From Cryptomeria japonica (Eukaryota > Streptophyta > Pinopsida > Cupressales > Cupressaceae): a stretch of DNA of 64,000 nucleotides. Below, piece by piece: positions 1-11,124 of the stretch. Positions within the stretch are counted from its first letter, which is position 1. Each line of letters starts with the position of its first letter. Under the pieces are notes generated by a model. It saw nothing but the letters and a program-made list of their open reading frames with translations, ran no database searches and had not been told where the DNA came from. The translations under genes and the position numbers were made by a program. Location: contig NC_081410.1 in NCBI RefSeq assembly GCF_030272615.1, positions 191,967,619-192,031,618 of the forward strand, in the 5' to 3' direction.

Positions 1-1629
1 AACCTTATATTCACCTACAAAGGTAGGATTGAAATCAAGAGATCCCCAATCGTCTTCTGTGAGAACCTTCTCAGGATCAAAATCTTTCTTATGTGCAGAT
101 TCAAGTCGAGAAGAATCTTCTTCAGGAGCTCCAGACTCATCCAAAGAATTTTGATCATCAGAGAGCGAAGATTCATCGATAGGTATCTTGTTTAAAGATT
201 CATCACTAGACGAGGATGGCTTAGAAGAACCCCCTTTGGAAGTAGATGTTTGTAGACAAGCTTGGAAATTAGTATCACCTATCAAGGTATATGTCTTATT
301 GTTATAGATAAATTTAACTTGTCTATGCAATGTAGAGGGGATAGCTTGCATACTGTGAATCCAAGGCCTCCCTAATAACAAGTTGTATGTTAAATTTCCC
401 GACATAACATGGATAGGAGTAGGCAAAGTAACAGGTCCTACTGTGAGAGGTAAGGTGATAATACCTAATGAAGTCTTAGCCACATTGTCAAAGCCTCGAA
501 TGGGACGAGAGTAAGGCTCAATGAGGGATGCATCCACATTCATTTTATGCAATAGATTAATGCTACACACATTAAGGCCAGAGCCATTATCTACTAGTGT
601 TCGTCTTATAGCAATGTCTTTCATGATAACCACAATCATCAAGGGATCATATTGTTGTTGAATTTCACTAGTAGGCAACTCATCTTGGGTAAACACAATT
701 TGAGCTTTAGGAGTCATCACAGAGTTAACTAAAGATGCTATATTACTAGATGTATTCGGCGGAGGAACATTCAAATCTTTCAAGGAATCTTGTAACATTC
801 CATGATGAGCAGAAGAAGTTTGAATCAAATCCCAAAGGGATATCTTAGCAGGGGTAGCTTTAAGTTGTTCTATGAGATCATATTCCTTACCTATAACTTG
901 CGAAATACGGGGAGCTTGTGGAAGAATTGGTTGAGGATTAGGAAGAGAAACTGGAATAACGGGAGGAGGATTAGGCTGCCTATTATTTCTGGTGTGATAA
1001 GTATGGGCAACCGCATGATAACTCTCTCTAGTTAATTGCTTGGCATAACTATAAGGACTTATAGGTTTTCTTCCTTGCACGGTGATAATTGGTTTATTCG
1101 GAGTACGAAAGGAATCATGATCATACCCTCCTTGGATAGTAAGCAGAGGTGATTTAGGAACTTGAAAGGTGGGAGAAGGATAAGCACCTTGGACTTCAAA
1201 GAGAGGCTTGTTATGCTCATTCAAGTTTATCATGTTAACCAATTTAGAAGTCTTGTTCTTGTTTAAAGATTTCGATAAAGCCACAAACTCATCAAGAGCA
1301 TCATCCAACAAAGCATGATCATATCGATTAAAAGGTCTATCTTTTGAATCAAAAGGAGACATCTCCTCATAGAGGGGATTATTGAAAACAACCATGTTAC
1401 TAGATTTAGTGGAAGAGTTGATAGGAATGTACCTTTGAGAGGAACCATTCGACTTATCTTTCTCATCACATATAAATGGCATAGTAACAAGGTTTATGAG
1501 TTTTTGGTAAAATGAAGGTTTGGCATCTTTAGGGTTCAAAAACTCATCTAAAGCTTCATCTAATTCATCTTGGCTATACTCATAATAATCATCAAAAGCA
1601 TGAACATTTTGCAAATAAAAATCTGACAT
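1..1629 (-). CDS. Retropepsin polyprotein of LTR element H (partial, runs off the left edge)
   Basis: The frame starts at the ATG at 1629-1627 and is open for all 543 codons to the window edge; I translated it codon by codon and saw no stop. Residues 1-290 match no gag I recognise and are rich in Asp, Glu, Asn and Pro (NNPLYEE, ITVQGRKP, YHTRNNRQ). A conserved block (ISLWDLIQ) follows near residue 267. The aspartic protease active site is LVDNGSGLNVCS (D347, G349), and its C-terminal flap/strand motif is LLLGRPWIHSMQAIPST from residue 417. A Ser/Asp/Glu-rich tail leads to EDDWGSLDF at 525. Retropepsins cleave retroelement polyproteins. The start is chosen because it is the first ATG about 150 bases inside the primer site. 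The open frame contrasts with every other coding region here and suggests a young copy. RT and integrase, if present, lie outside the window. Confidence 0.85.
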   Translation of the reverse strand, partial: MSDFYLQNVHAFDDYYEYSQDELDEALDEFLNPKDAKPSFYQKLINLVTMPFICDEKDKSNGSSQRYIPINSSTKSSNMVVFNNPLYEEMSPFDSKDRPFNRYDHALLDDALDEFVALSKSLNKNKTSKLVNMINLNEHNKPLFEVQGAYPSPTFQVPKSPLLTIQGGYDHDSFRTPNKPIITVQGRKPISPYSYAKQLTRESYHAVAHTYHTRNNRQPNPPPVIPVSLPNPQPILPQAPRISQVIGKEYDLIEQLKATPAKISLWDLIQTSSAHHGMLQDSLKDLNVPPPNTSSNIASLVNSVMTPKAQIVFTQDELPTSEIQQQYDPLMIVVIMKDIAIRRTLVDNGSGLNVCSINLLHKMNVDASLIEPYSRPIRGFDNVAKTSLGIITLPLTVGPVTLPTPIHVMSGNLTYNLLLGRPWIHSMQAIPSTLHRQVKFIYNNKTYTLIGDTNFQACLQTSTSKGGSSKPSSSSDESLNKIPIDESSLSDDQNSLDESGAPEEDSSRLESAHKKDFDPEKVLTEDDWGSLDFNPTFVGEYKV

Positions 1630-1776
1630 TTTGAAATAAAGGTTGCATAAAATTTAAACACACAATGCAAAGAAACACACCTTTTTTTTTTTTTTTTCTT
1701 TTAATGAAAATAAAATGAAAACACACTAAATCTAGATCTAGATCTAACAAATGCAATTCAAGAAGAAGCAATGATA

Positions 1777-1796
1777 GATTCACGTCGGGTTCACCA
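1777..1796 (-). other. Primer-binding site of element H (tRNA-Trp type)
   Basis: On the minus strand, three bases after the LTR end, the sequence is TGGTGAACCCGACGTGAATC. Its complement ends in GGGTTCACCA. From memory this equals the 3' end plus CCA of plant nuclear tRNA-Trp over all 20 bases. G and A carry eroded versions at the same place. Confidence 0.8.
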
Positions 1797-1799
1797 AAA

Positions 1800-3457
1800 T
1801 GTGTAGGGGAAAAAGCGAGACTAGGTTAACATGTCCTAATCCTACCTTTTGACACACATTACGGAATACGAAAGAGCCTAGAGGTATCACACAATTGGCT
1901 ACTTCTTCTTGTGAAAGAGAGAGCCACGGGCTACCTATTAGGATTTCTATTCCTTCATTGAAATTGAAAGATAAAATGATGCAAGTTCAAGTCCTAATCC
2001 CAAAATGCATGTACAAACGAATAACAAAATTGCAGAATTGAGATCAAACAATGAACAGTTGTAAATACAAGGACGAAATAAGAATGCAGATGCGTACCCG
2101 GAGTAAAAATCTGATTGAAAATGTTCGGGACGGGGGCGCGGGTGCCACTGTCCTGATACAGTGCCGGAAACTGCTCCTGAAACTGCTATCTTACACTCTG
2201 GAAACTGTCGGAAATGCTGTCTGTCAGGAGGACCAGGGCACCCAGCGCCTCTGTCCCAGGGACCAAGGCGCCCAGTGCCCCTATCCAGGTAGGACCAGGG
2301 CGCCCCACGCCCCTGTCCAGGTCTTTTGCTCTGCAATTTGGTGTGGAGTGCTGTCTCGACCTGCTTTTCTCGGATCTGTCACCTGCGGCGTCGTCCGAGT
2401 TCCGAAACCTGCACTTATATCTGAAAAGGGTATGGGTGGCTATATAGGGTTTTGCCTTAGTCAAACCCCCGCTTCGGTGATTCCACCTCCACGAATAGCC
2501 AAGTTGTATTGTAAAATGTATTGTGTGTGCAGACCTAGTGTGTGTGCAAGGTCCTAAAATGCAAGCAAGCAAACTAGAGCAACCTAGAAAGTAAACCCTA
2601 ATTGCTTGTAAATGACGATGTAAATGCTCTAAATCAAGATGCAAAGTGATCTAAAGCATGAATAAAGGATATATTGAAGCTTATGCAAAGACATGAAAAC
2701 AATCATGAAATCATACCCAACCCCCAAAGGAGGAGTACAAGCCAATCTTTAGTCGGTAATCTCCTATTGTTCTTCAATGTCTTCCAAGCCCTAAATGGAT
2801 GAATGAAATTGATAAATGCTTGATAGAGGGATGTTGAATGTTGTTGAAGTCTTCAAAGATCTTCTCTTTCACTACATATGAGGTTCCTGAAAACAAAAAT
2901 CGGATCCCTTCAAATGAAGAAAGAGAGCTCTTATGTATGAAACCCTAGGTCATAATTTCATCTTTTGGCCGACCTAGAGATTGAATTTCCTGCCAATTTC
3001 TTGGGGTTAAGCTTTATTTTATGATTGGATTGTGCTCCTAAAATTTTGGGAAAAATGTCCGAGACCATGTGCACTCCGGGCGCCACGGTCCCGACAACTT
3101 TTCACCAAATTTTTAGGGCTGTCGGATATGAGGATTTTAGAGAGAATCCTGAAGTTATAGGTGATTTCGAGATGTTTTGACCCCCAAAACCAAGCCCCCA
3201 AGTTCAAAATAGGACTTAATTAGGGTTTTTGATTGAGTGATGTATTGGAGGAATAAAATGAAAAGGGCACGCTTTAACGAAAGGGCCCAACTTTATGATG
3301 TAGAGGACGATGAAATAGGACCTTAAACCTAATTAATTTGATTAATTAAGTGCTAAAGGAGAAATGCAATGCAAAATGTAAAATGCACTAAGGCGGGTGC
3401 TAAACTAGGTGTGAAATTGTACCACCCTAGCAAGTGCGTACAATTTACGACGCTACA
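1800..3457 (-). repeat. 5' LTR of element H
   Basis: Read on the minus strand, the LTR begins TGTAGCGTCGTAAATTGTAC and ends CCCCTACACA, directly before the primer site. It is 1658 bp. The start matches the LTRs of G (TGTAGCGTCATAAATTGTAC) and A (TGTAGTGTCATAAAATTGC). A TATA-like CTATATAG lies at 2441-2448. A GC-rich block at about 2130-2320 holds imperfect hairpins built on GGACAGGGGCG-like arms. Short frames seen in this block on both strands are overlapping chance frames. The base pairs outside the LTR (3458-3462, ATAAC) would be one copy of the TSD; the other end is outside the window. Confidence 0.8.
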
Positions 3458-4888
3458 ATAACATACTTAAAAAATTGAAGCCTTCTAGCAAAATCTTTAA
3501 AAAAATTGGAAATCTTTGTTGCTTTATATAAACATTTCGCTTTTATTTTAAAAAATAATTGATTTAATTCAAAAATCAATTATATTATTTCGCATTCCTT
3601 TTTTTCATATTTAAAAAAAAATTATATGGGAGTGAAGAGGTATGGTTGCTCACACAACTGCTTGCATCGGCCTCCAATGATTTGGCCGATACTTTTTTGA
3701 CCAGAAGTCTTAAGTGGCAGCCACATCACCAAATTTCTCACATTTCTAAAACTTTTGACTTTTGCAACAATTTTCTACAAGTAAATTCAATTTATTTAAA
3801 AAACAAAAAATAGCCTTTTGTAGAGATCGAAGTCAAGAATCTACTCATATAATTTTTATGATGTTTGGATTAGCTTTACTATATATTATTTCAAAAATAC
3901 TACAGGTAGGTATTCTAATGTTCGATAAGAGGCTAGTTTGAAAAACAAAAGAAAATATTCAATAACCTCAAAAAAAATTGAAAAAAATATGGTTCCCCAG
4001 AGGGAAGAGTCTTCTCAATAGGGTTTTTTTTTTAATTAAAATACATTTAATAGACAAAATTTGGTAGGAGAAAAAAACTATCAAATTTAGGTTATTCAAC
4101 TTTAAAATGTTATCACGAAGAAAATATACATCGATTTTTTTTTTTGATGCACTATATATGTATGTCATTTATTAAGGATATCAAAATCAGAAAAAAAAAT
4201 AAGTTGATTTATATTTTGTTTTTTGGTGGGAACTGAACCCCCTGATTTTTAGCATTTTTCAGTAATAAAAAAATTGACTTTAAAAGTAAAAAAAATGTAT
4301 CAATTCTTAACAATTTTTTTTTTTAAATAATACACTTAAACTTTATCAAATTTTACACATTTCATCAGTTTACATCATCTTCAAATTTAAAATACAAATG
4401 CCACTTTTATGGCGTCAAAATTGAACAATTATTGTTGTGTTAACCTTTTCCTTTATAAAAGTGTGACATAGGTTTGTACTTTTTTCCCAAATATCATCAT
4501 TTTAACATTACAAAATTATCAATATCTAATTCAAGAGGTCTTGAATATTACATATATTTAATCAATTTCTTATAATTTAATGAAGTGAGTTTATACTCCA
4601 CTTGAGTATTTAGTTCATCGTTTCTTTGACATATAAAATTTATTTTTCAATTGAACTAGTCTAGTTAACGTCAAATTCCTAACATGGACAAATTATATTG
4701 ATTAAAATTAGCATCAACACATAATCATACTTTATTTTACTTATATTAAAAACTATCGAATCAAATCAAAATTATACATACTAATTTGAATTCAATCCCT
4801 TCACTCACGTTTAAGTTGTTCTTGATAAATTTTAAATCAAACATTAATATTAAGTAAATCAATTACGTAAATTATTCTTAACACTAAT
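3458..4888. other. AT-rich spacer between elements H and G; no gene seen
   Basis: The stretch is strongly AT-rich with many A and T homopolymers. No frame resembles a known protein, and I see no LTR boundary, RNA gene or tandem array. The last bases before G (CTAAT, 4884-4888) are the expected TSD position of G. Confidence 0.6.
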
Positions 4889-6406
4889 TGTAGCGTCATA
4901 AATTGTACACCTTATTAGTGTGTCTAATTTCACACTCTCCTAGCACTTATTTTAGTCTTTCCCTTTCCTCTATGCATTATAGGACCTTTATTTATTTAAA
5001 TTAATATTATGGGTCTTATTCCACTTTATTGCATGTATCATCATACTCTTATTTGGGCCCTTAATTCTAGGTGTGCCTTTTATAATTTTAATCCTAATTT
5101 AATCATAATCTTAGTCTAATTTCAACTCTAAAAGCATATTTTGCATATCTATGAATCTTAATTTGAGTAACCATGCTAGATTTAGCATTAGGATCACAAT
5201 AGCTTGCATTCCTAGAAAATCGAAAAAAGTTGGTCAAACTTGGTAGTATACTACCTAGTCCCAAAAAAAAATCCGTAAATTTTGGGAGCTTAATTGGGTG
5301 TTCTTATTCTATTCAAATCTAGCTCTGTGCAAAAATTTATCAATTTTAAGTCATCCTAATGGTGATTTTAATTATGAAATCCCTATATAAGGCATCCCAC
5401 TCAAATTAATTTTCGAAATCTAATCATATGCAAACATTATCATCAATTCAAGAGCAATAATTCTTCCTCAAGAGAAGATCTGATTCAAGGAGCAACAAAT
5501 TACATCAAGGCATCTTCAATTTCTGTTTTATCGATGATTTTATGATGGATTTTATGTGATTTATCATGTTATTGTATCAACCCATGGAGTACTTATCCTA
5601 AGATAATTGTATCACCTATTGAAGGTATAATCATCTACATTAAAGAATTTTGGCCTTGCCCTCAAAAGGCAAGCTTTTCCAATTCAGTTCAAGTTCAATT
5701 TCTATTTCAATTAGGGTTAATTCCAAACCTAGGGTTTGACCTAAGGCAAAGCCCTATCCACAACACAATTTCCCTTCTCTTGGCATGTCATTAATAGATT
5801 CAAGAGTTGTGAAAGTAGAAAAGGATAGAGGAGACAAAAACAAACAAAATTGGCTTTTCCAGAAGTTCCAAAGACCCCCTAGGACCAAGCCAAAATTGGA
5901 GGACCAAGGCGAATTTGGAGGACCAAGGCAATGGGTGCCCTTGTTCTAGGTAGTTTTTTGGTCAGTAGTGGACTCAAATTCTCTTGCCATTTCCAAAAAG
6001 ATCCAACTTGCCTATGTTTGCAGTTGAAAGACCGAGGCAACCACCACCACAATCTTGATAATTTTTCTTGAATTTTAAAGTACAAGTTCCGATCCTCTTC
6101 TTCTACTCATATCCCAATTTACAACTTTTTTTGACTTCAGCAACATTCTATTTTCATCATTTCATTTCAATTTTTTCATTGTTTGTTATAGATTTAGCAT
6201 TTGCAATTCAAAACCTAATTCAAACACAATTTTAGCTCAAACAAAAGGGGAAATAGGACCTCAATCAGCATTCAACCCTCTTCTTAATAGAATTGAGGTT
6301 TGATCTATTTAGTTCATCCTCCTTTTAATGTAATGTTTGTGAAAGTTAGGCCATTTCCTAGTTTACAAAGCATAACTTGTGAAACCCTTATTTTTCATTC
6401 GTTACA
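4889..6406 (+). repeat. 5' LTR of element G
   Basis: The LTR starts TGTAGCGTCATAAATTGTAC and ends GTTACA before the primer site (1518 bp). It has the family layout: a TATA-like TATATAAG at 5384-5391, then a GC-richer block (5875-5951) with repeated GGACCAAGGC units that can fold as hairpins, then the shared segment on GCAAAGCCCTATCCACAAC near 5744. It belongs with the H LTR and the two A LTRs. No matching 3' LTR is present, because the element is cut off near 8561. Confidence 0.8.
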
Positions 6407-6409
6407 TTT

Positions 6410-6422
6410 TGGTGAACCCAAC
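6410..6422 (+). other. Primer-binding site of element G (eroded tRNA-Trp type)
   Basis: TGGTGAACCCAAC follows the LTR end after three T residues, in the same geometry as H and A. The first ten bases match the H site and the rest has drifted. Confidence 0.65.
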
Positions 6423-6577
6423 ATATCTTATTCTCACTTCTAATTTTCATATAGTTTATGCTACATTCATTTCATAGTTTGATTTAGAGAAAAATTAAAA
6501 TTAAAAAACCATTTTGTTTTATGCAATATGCATGCTTCAATTTATATGCATTGTTACATTAGATCATAATTATATAT

Positions 6578-7102
6578 ATGGAGTTATCTTCCTTTGCTAG
6601 TTCAATTTCAAGTTTTTTTCAAGATGTTCATGGTGTTCCCTTCTATGCATATGATGAAAACTTAGTTAATCCTTTGATTCATAGCTATGATTTATCCTCT
6701 CTTAAGGATATTCCTACTCATGAGGAAACTTTGGTGCAAGAAAAGATTATTAAAACTTCTTTCAAAACTCTCCCTTCTAAGGATGAGGTTTTGATAAATA
6801 ATGTTGATCTTTCTCCTAAAATGATCATCTCCCATAAGAATATCCTAGATGAAGAGGATGATACCATAAACACATTACTTAATGTCACCTTCCCTTCGAT
6901 ACATGGTATTTCTCTTAGAGATAAAGTGTTGTTGGATAGTGTTAATCCTTCGCCTAAGGATTGTCTTACTCATGAGAAAATCTTAGAGGATGATTACACT
7001 AGAAAGGAAGAGGCATTTATGACTAGTGTTTTTCTCTCTCCCAAAATTGGTCCTATCCATGATGATATTTTGGTGCAAGAAAAGGCTATTGGCACTTCTT
7101 AA
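6578..7102 (+). pseudogene. N-terminal repeat region of the element G polyprotein
   Basis: The frame from the ATG at 6578 gives 174 codons. It opens MELSSFASSISSFFQDVHG, and the VPFYAY and IHSYDL motifs that follow recur in element A at 43054. It then contains about three to four diverged repeats of roughly 40-45 residues with the pattern (I/L)xHxxxLxQE/EE...SFKxLPSKDEVL...SPK. The same repeat type recurs in A at 55921-56230. It does not resemble gag, protease or polymerase. It lies between the primer site and the protease block, where gag would be expected. The function is unknown; a structural role replacing gag is only a guess. Confidence 0.6.
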
Positions 7103-7167
7103 ATGGTCTCCATCTTGGGAATAATGTTGTTCTTTCTTCTAAAATAAACCTCCCTTGTAGGAAAACT

Positions 7168-8479
7168 TTGGAAAAAGAGTATGCTCGTAGACTACAAGGG
7201 TTCAATACCACAAACAATCCCCTCTATGAGGATTTTAGTTTCATTTCCAAAGATATACCATTCAAGAATAAGCATTTAAGGTTGATAATCCTCTTTATGA
7301 GCCACTTGATAATATCAACTCTAGTAGATCATCCTTACATATTCCCAAACCATCTTTGATCAATATGATAACATGAATGGTTGTGAAACTCCTAATAAGT
7401 CTCTTTTTATGGTTCATGGTGCTAGTTCTCCTCAAACTTCTAAACCTCTCAACAAGGTGGTTGTAGTAATGACAACTTTTTCACTCCTAACAAACTAGTT
7501 ATTACTATGCAAGGAGGTTATCCCACCAAGAGTCCTTATGAGTATGATAAATAAATTAGTTGAGAGAATTATAATTTAGTTTCCCACACATATAATATGA
7601 GGAACAATAAGCAATTAATTCTTCTAAAGCAATACTTCCACCAACACCTCGTTTATCACAACATCTTGGTAAAGAGCACGATCTTATTGAACAAGTGAAA
7701 GCTATTCCTGCCCAGATATCCCTTTGGGATTTGATTCAAACTTTATCTACACATCATGAAATGTTACAAGATTCTTTAAAGAACTTAGATTTCCCACCTG
7801 TAGTGACACTTTATACTATGGCTTATTTCATTGACTCCATGAAAACACCTAAAGCTCAAATTGTGTTTTCACAAGATGAGTTAGCTCCTAAGGAGATTCA
7901 AAATCAATATGATTCTCTTATTATTTTTGTCCTTATTAATGGTAATGCTATAAGAACAACCTTAGTAGATAATGTATCTTGCTTTAAAATGTTTGTAGCA
8001 TTGACTTGTTGCATAAGATTAATGTGGACACTTCTCTTATTCAATCTGAATCTCTTTCTATTTGTGGCTTCGATAACGTTGCTAGAACATCCTTAGGTAC
8101 TATAACCTTTCCTATTAAGGTAGGAAATGTTATTTTACCTATACCTATCCATTCATGCCTGATAAGATTACTTATAACCTTCTTCTAGGGAGACCTTGGA
8201 TTCATAATATGCAAGATGTCCCTTCTACTCTTCATTTTCAAGTCAAATTCATTTATAATAACAAGATGTATACTTTTCATGTCGATACTAATTTACAATT
8301 TTTTTTGCAAACTTCATCTGATTCTAAATCTTCTTCACATTCTTCTACTACTCAAGTTAAAACACCATCTCCTCCTAAAGATACTTCTACACCTAAAGAG
8401 CTACTCTTAGAAGACGATTGGGGGTCCTTAGATTTTACACCTTCTTTTATAAGAGAATATAAAATCCACCCAATATAGC
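7168..8479 (+). pseudogene. Frameshifted retropepsin half of the element G polyprotein
   Basis: This is colinear with H but broken by several frameshifts and stops. Blocks in order: NNPLYEDFSF (about 7216), VITMQGGYPTKSPYEY (about 7498), AIPAQISLWDLIQTLSTHHEM (7700), PKAQIVFSQDEL (7850), a ruined active site TLVDNVSCFKMF where H has TLVDNGSGLNVC (7958), then after a frameshift INVDTSLIQSESLSI, ITFPIKVGNVILPIPIH, and after another shift YNLLLGRPWIHNMQDVPST (8170) and EDDWGSLDFTPSF (8408). The catalytic Asp survives but the Gly of the D-x-G motif has become Val. The frame ends at 8479 and the element breaks off near 8561. Confidence 0.75.
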
Positions 8480-8561
8480 TTAAGATTGAAAAGGAAGATG
8501 ATATGCATGGACATCCATTCCATATGGTAGGCTTAAGGCAATGGAGAAGAAGAGTCAATGT

Positions 8562-9530
8562 TGTATACACTAAAAATTTGATCTGGAGATAATTAATTAA
8601 ATGCAAAGTTATTTAATTAATTAAAGTAATTATTCTTCCACTATATAAATTAATTTAATAATCTATTTATATAGTTCATTTTCATAATTCATCCTAGCTT
8701 AATTTATTTTTTCTATTTTCTTGATTAAATAAATGAATTTAATTAATTAATTAATTAAATTATTCACCACCATTAAATTTGAATTTTTAATTCAAATTGA
8801 ACACACGTGTCTTAACTTCTAACCAACCCCCTAGCCTCACCATGGGTTAACCAACCCTATCCCCTCTAACCTCCTTTTCCTAACCTCTTGTGGGTTGTTC
8901 ACTTTCCCTTGTGGACACATGGCACCTTTGCCACTTGTCCCTCCTCCCCTTGCGACTTGCCTCTTTATTGGTACTTGGCGGAGATTATTAGACTCTTGTC
9001 TTTCCAGCAATGATATGTGTCCTCTTCTTCAACCTCTCCTCCAAATTATTCAATTTCAATGGCCCTCATCCTTAGCCTTGAAAAATCTATAAATGGCCCT
9101 CTTTTTAGCCATGAGACCCCCTTAGCATCTTGAGAATTCTTAGCATTATCAGCAATCTTAGTAGCATCTCTATCAATACAATTAGCTTTGCATCATAATT
9201 ATCTTATCATTTAGCAACATTTTGCATCTATCATAATGGCTTCCATTGTATTTTTTTATTATAGTTTAGAATTGTAAATTTCATCATTATAGATCTTAGC
9301 ATTGAATCATATCATTCTCATTTCTTGAGTTGTCACTTTGCAAAATCATGCATCTAAGAGCCATCATATGAACACATGAGGTCCTCATGAATAGAGAGCA
9401 ATGAGGTGATTTGAGAGAGTGCTTTAATTGTTTTATTTGTTTTTACTCTTTCATGTAATTCTTCATTGGATGTTGTGTAGTTGTTTATTATTATTGCACT
9501 AACACTAATTTTACACTACATCATTTTCTA
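8562..9530 (+). repeat. Probable 5' LTR opening element F (boundaries uncertain)
   Basis: The match to element G stops here and a new sequence begins TGTATACACTAAAAATTTG. This resembles the start of the B LTR (TGTAGACACCTAAAATTG). An AT hairpin (AATTAATTAAAT paired with ATTTAATTAATT, near 8594-8632) also echoes B. The right end is placed near TTTTACACTACA (about 9510-9530), followed by TAGCACCCATCATGGGGCC, which could be an eroded primer site. The LTR-like start after F's PPT at 25184 does not match it, so pairing with F is inferred from order and from F's leader only. Confidence 0.4.
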
Positions 9531-11124
9531 GCACCCATCATGGGGCCTAGCCCCATTTTTAACAATTTCTTGCATATTTTTCTTCGACAGGTGAACACGG
9601 AGAACCAGTTTAGTGCTCTAGAGAAGAATATCAATGTTTTCAGCTCCCAGATGAGTGCTTAAGACCTTTTGCTAGAGCATCTATCTCCTATATTAGCATT
9701 TTGGGTCTCCAGATTAACGTTATGATTCAATGAATTAGACTTTTACTTCTATAAAATAGCATTCTAGATTCATAGAATAGCATTTTCATTTCATAGAATA
9801 GCATTTTAATTATGAAGAATAGTGTTTTTCATTCCGTAGAATAGTGTTTTACTATTGTAGAATAGCATTTAGATAGCATAGATTAGCGCTTTAATCAGTT
9901 ACTTTAGCATTTTCAATTCTGCTTACAAAATTTTAATTTTCAAAAACTAATTTTTGTCATTCTATTTTGCAAGTACTTATACGTTGTCAAAGACCAAGAT
10001 TGAAAAACCATATGCTCTCAAAGACATTCAACTAAAACTACTAACGTTGTTTGCAGCCGCGGGAGCATTGCACTTGTTTCTGGTTAATTTAGGCACATAG
10101 TTTAAATAGGGGATTAATGAATACCATGTCTTACATGCCTGAGATGGTAGGTGAGTATTCTCTCACATTCATTAGGTGATTAGAAAACCAAACTTGTCGA
10201 ATTTCCTTTTCAAGTAGTGCAATAGCTTTAGTGGGTTTTCCCTCTCAAGTAGCCCATAAGGCGGGGTGAGAGGGGAATGACCCAAGTGGGAATGACTAAT
10301 GCCAAGTTCATCTAACCCACTATAAAATAAAAGTGATTTTGATGGAAATTGAAATCAATGGTAGTGCTTGGGAATAGCTCTCCTCCATACCTTCAGATAT
10401 ATCAGACCTTAGTTTTCAAGGCTGGGAGACCTCTTAATTGAGTTTATACCCCGACTTGTCGAACAAATGCCCTTACTAGTTCCATTAAGTTAGAAGCCAC
10501 CTTTATTAGCCTTGGTACAATAATTTAAATGCAAGGGGATAGCAGGTTTCCTCCCCAAGATACTCACCATTTGGCTCCTTGGAGGAGAAGTAGAAATCAT
10601 CAACTTTGTATAGGCTACTTGTAGCCTTATGAGGAGGGGGTGATCTGGTTATCCTTCTAGTCTGGGAGGCCCCTATTTTCCACCTCTCGATAACAGAAAA
10701 AGTGGACATCCCCTCTTAGGGTGTTTACACTTGCGCTACAAAGATTCCATTCAATGGGCAGAGTTAATGCATTGTAACCAAATCCTTAGGATAGATGTGA
10801 CTGAAGTGTTTTCCTTGTGCAAAACCCATGGAAATTTGGGATTTAATTTGGAGCCTTGAACATACACTTGGTGTTTAGATCCTAGGACAAAAAGACAAAT
10901 GTTTTAAATTTTGTCTTCTGTATTTTAAGATCAAAAGTCAAAAATATCATCCATTGAAACACATTCAAATTTGACTAAAAACTAAACAGCACACTTTCAA
11001 ACTGTGAGAATCAACTTCATAGAGAGGAATGACATTTTACCATTTCATAATAGAATTCTAGTTTCACGTATTAGTGCATTTGAGGTTAAATTTAGCACAT
11101 TAGAGATTTACTTTAGTGCATTGG
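9531..11124 (+). other. Non-coding leader of element F, left part
   Basis: No coding sequence is seen. Positions 9690-9920 hold a diffuse short repeat with the core (G)AATAGCATTTT or TAGCGC(T)TT. The same motif returns at 11060-11124 and 19060-19380 around element E. Positions about 10140-10740 resemble the leader of element B: GACCCAAGTGG, then CCACTATAAA, then GGCTGGGAG. This links F and B as Tat-type elements with long untranslated leaders. Confidence 0.5.

Noticed and set aside
1777-1796. Possible tRNA gene fragment (GGGTTCACCA)
   Set aside because: The encoded CCA, position next to the LTR end and repetition in G and A show a primer-binding site.
1947-2644. Overlapping frames on both strands in the GC-rich block
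   Set aside because: They come from the hairpin-rich part of the H LTR, where stop codons are rare because of base composition.
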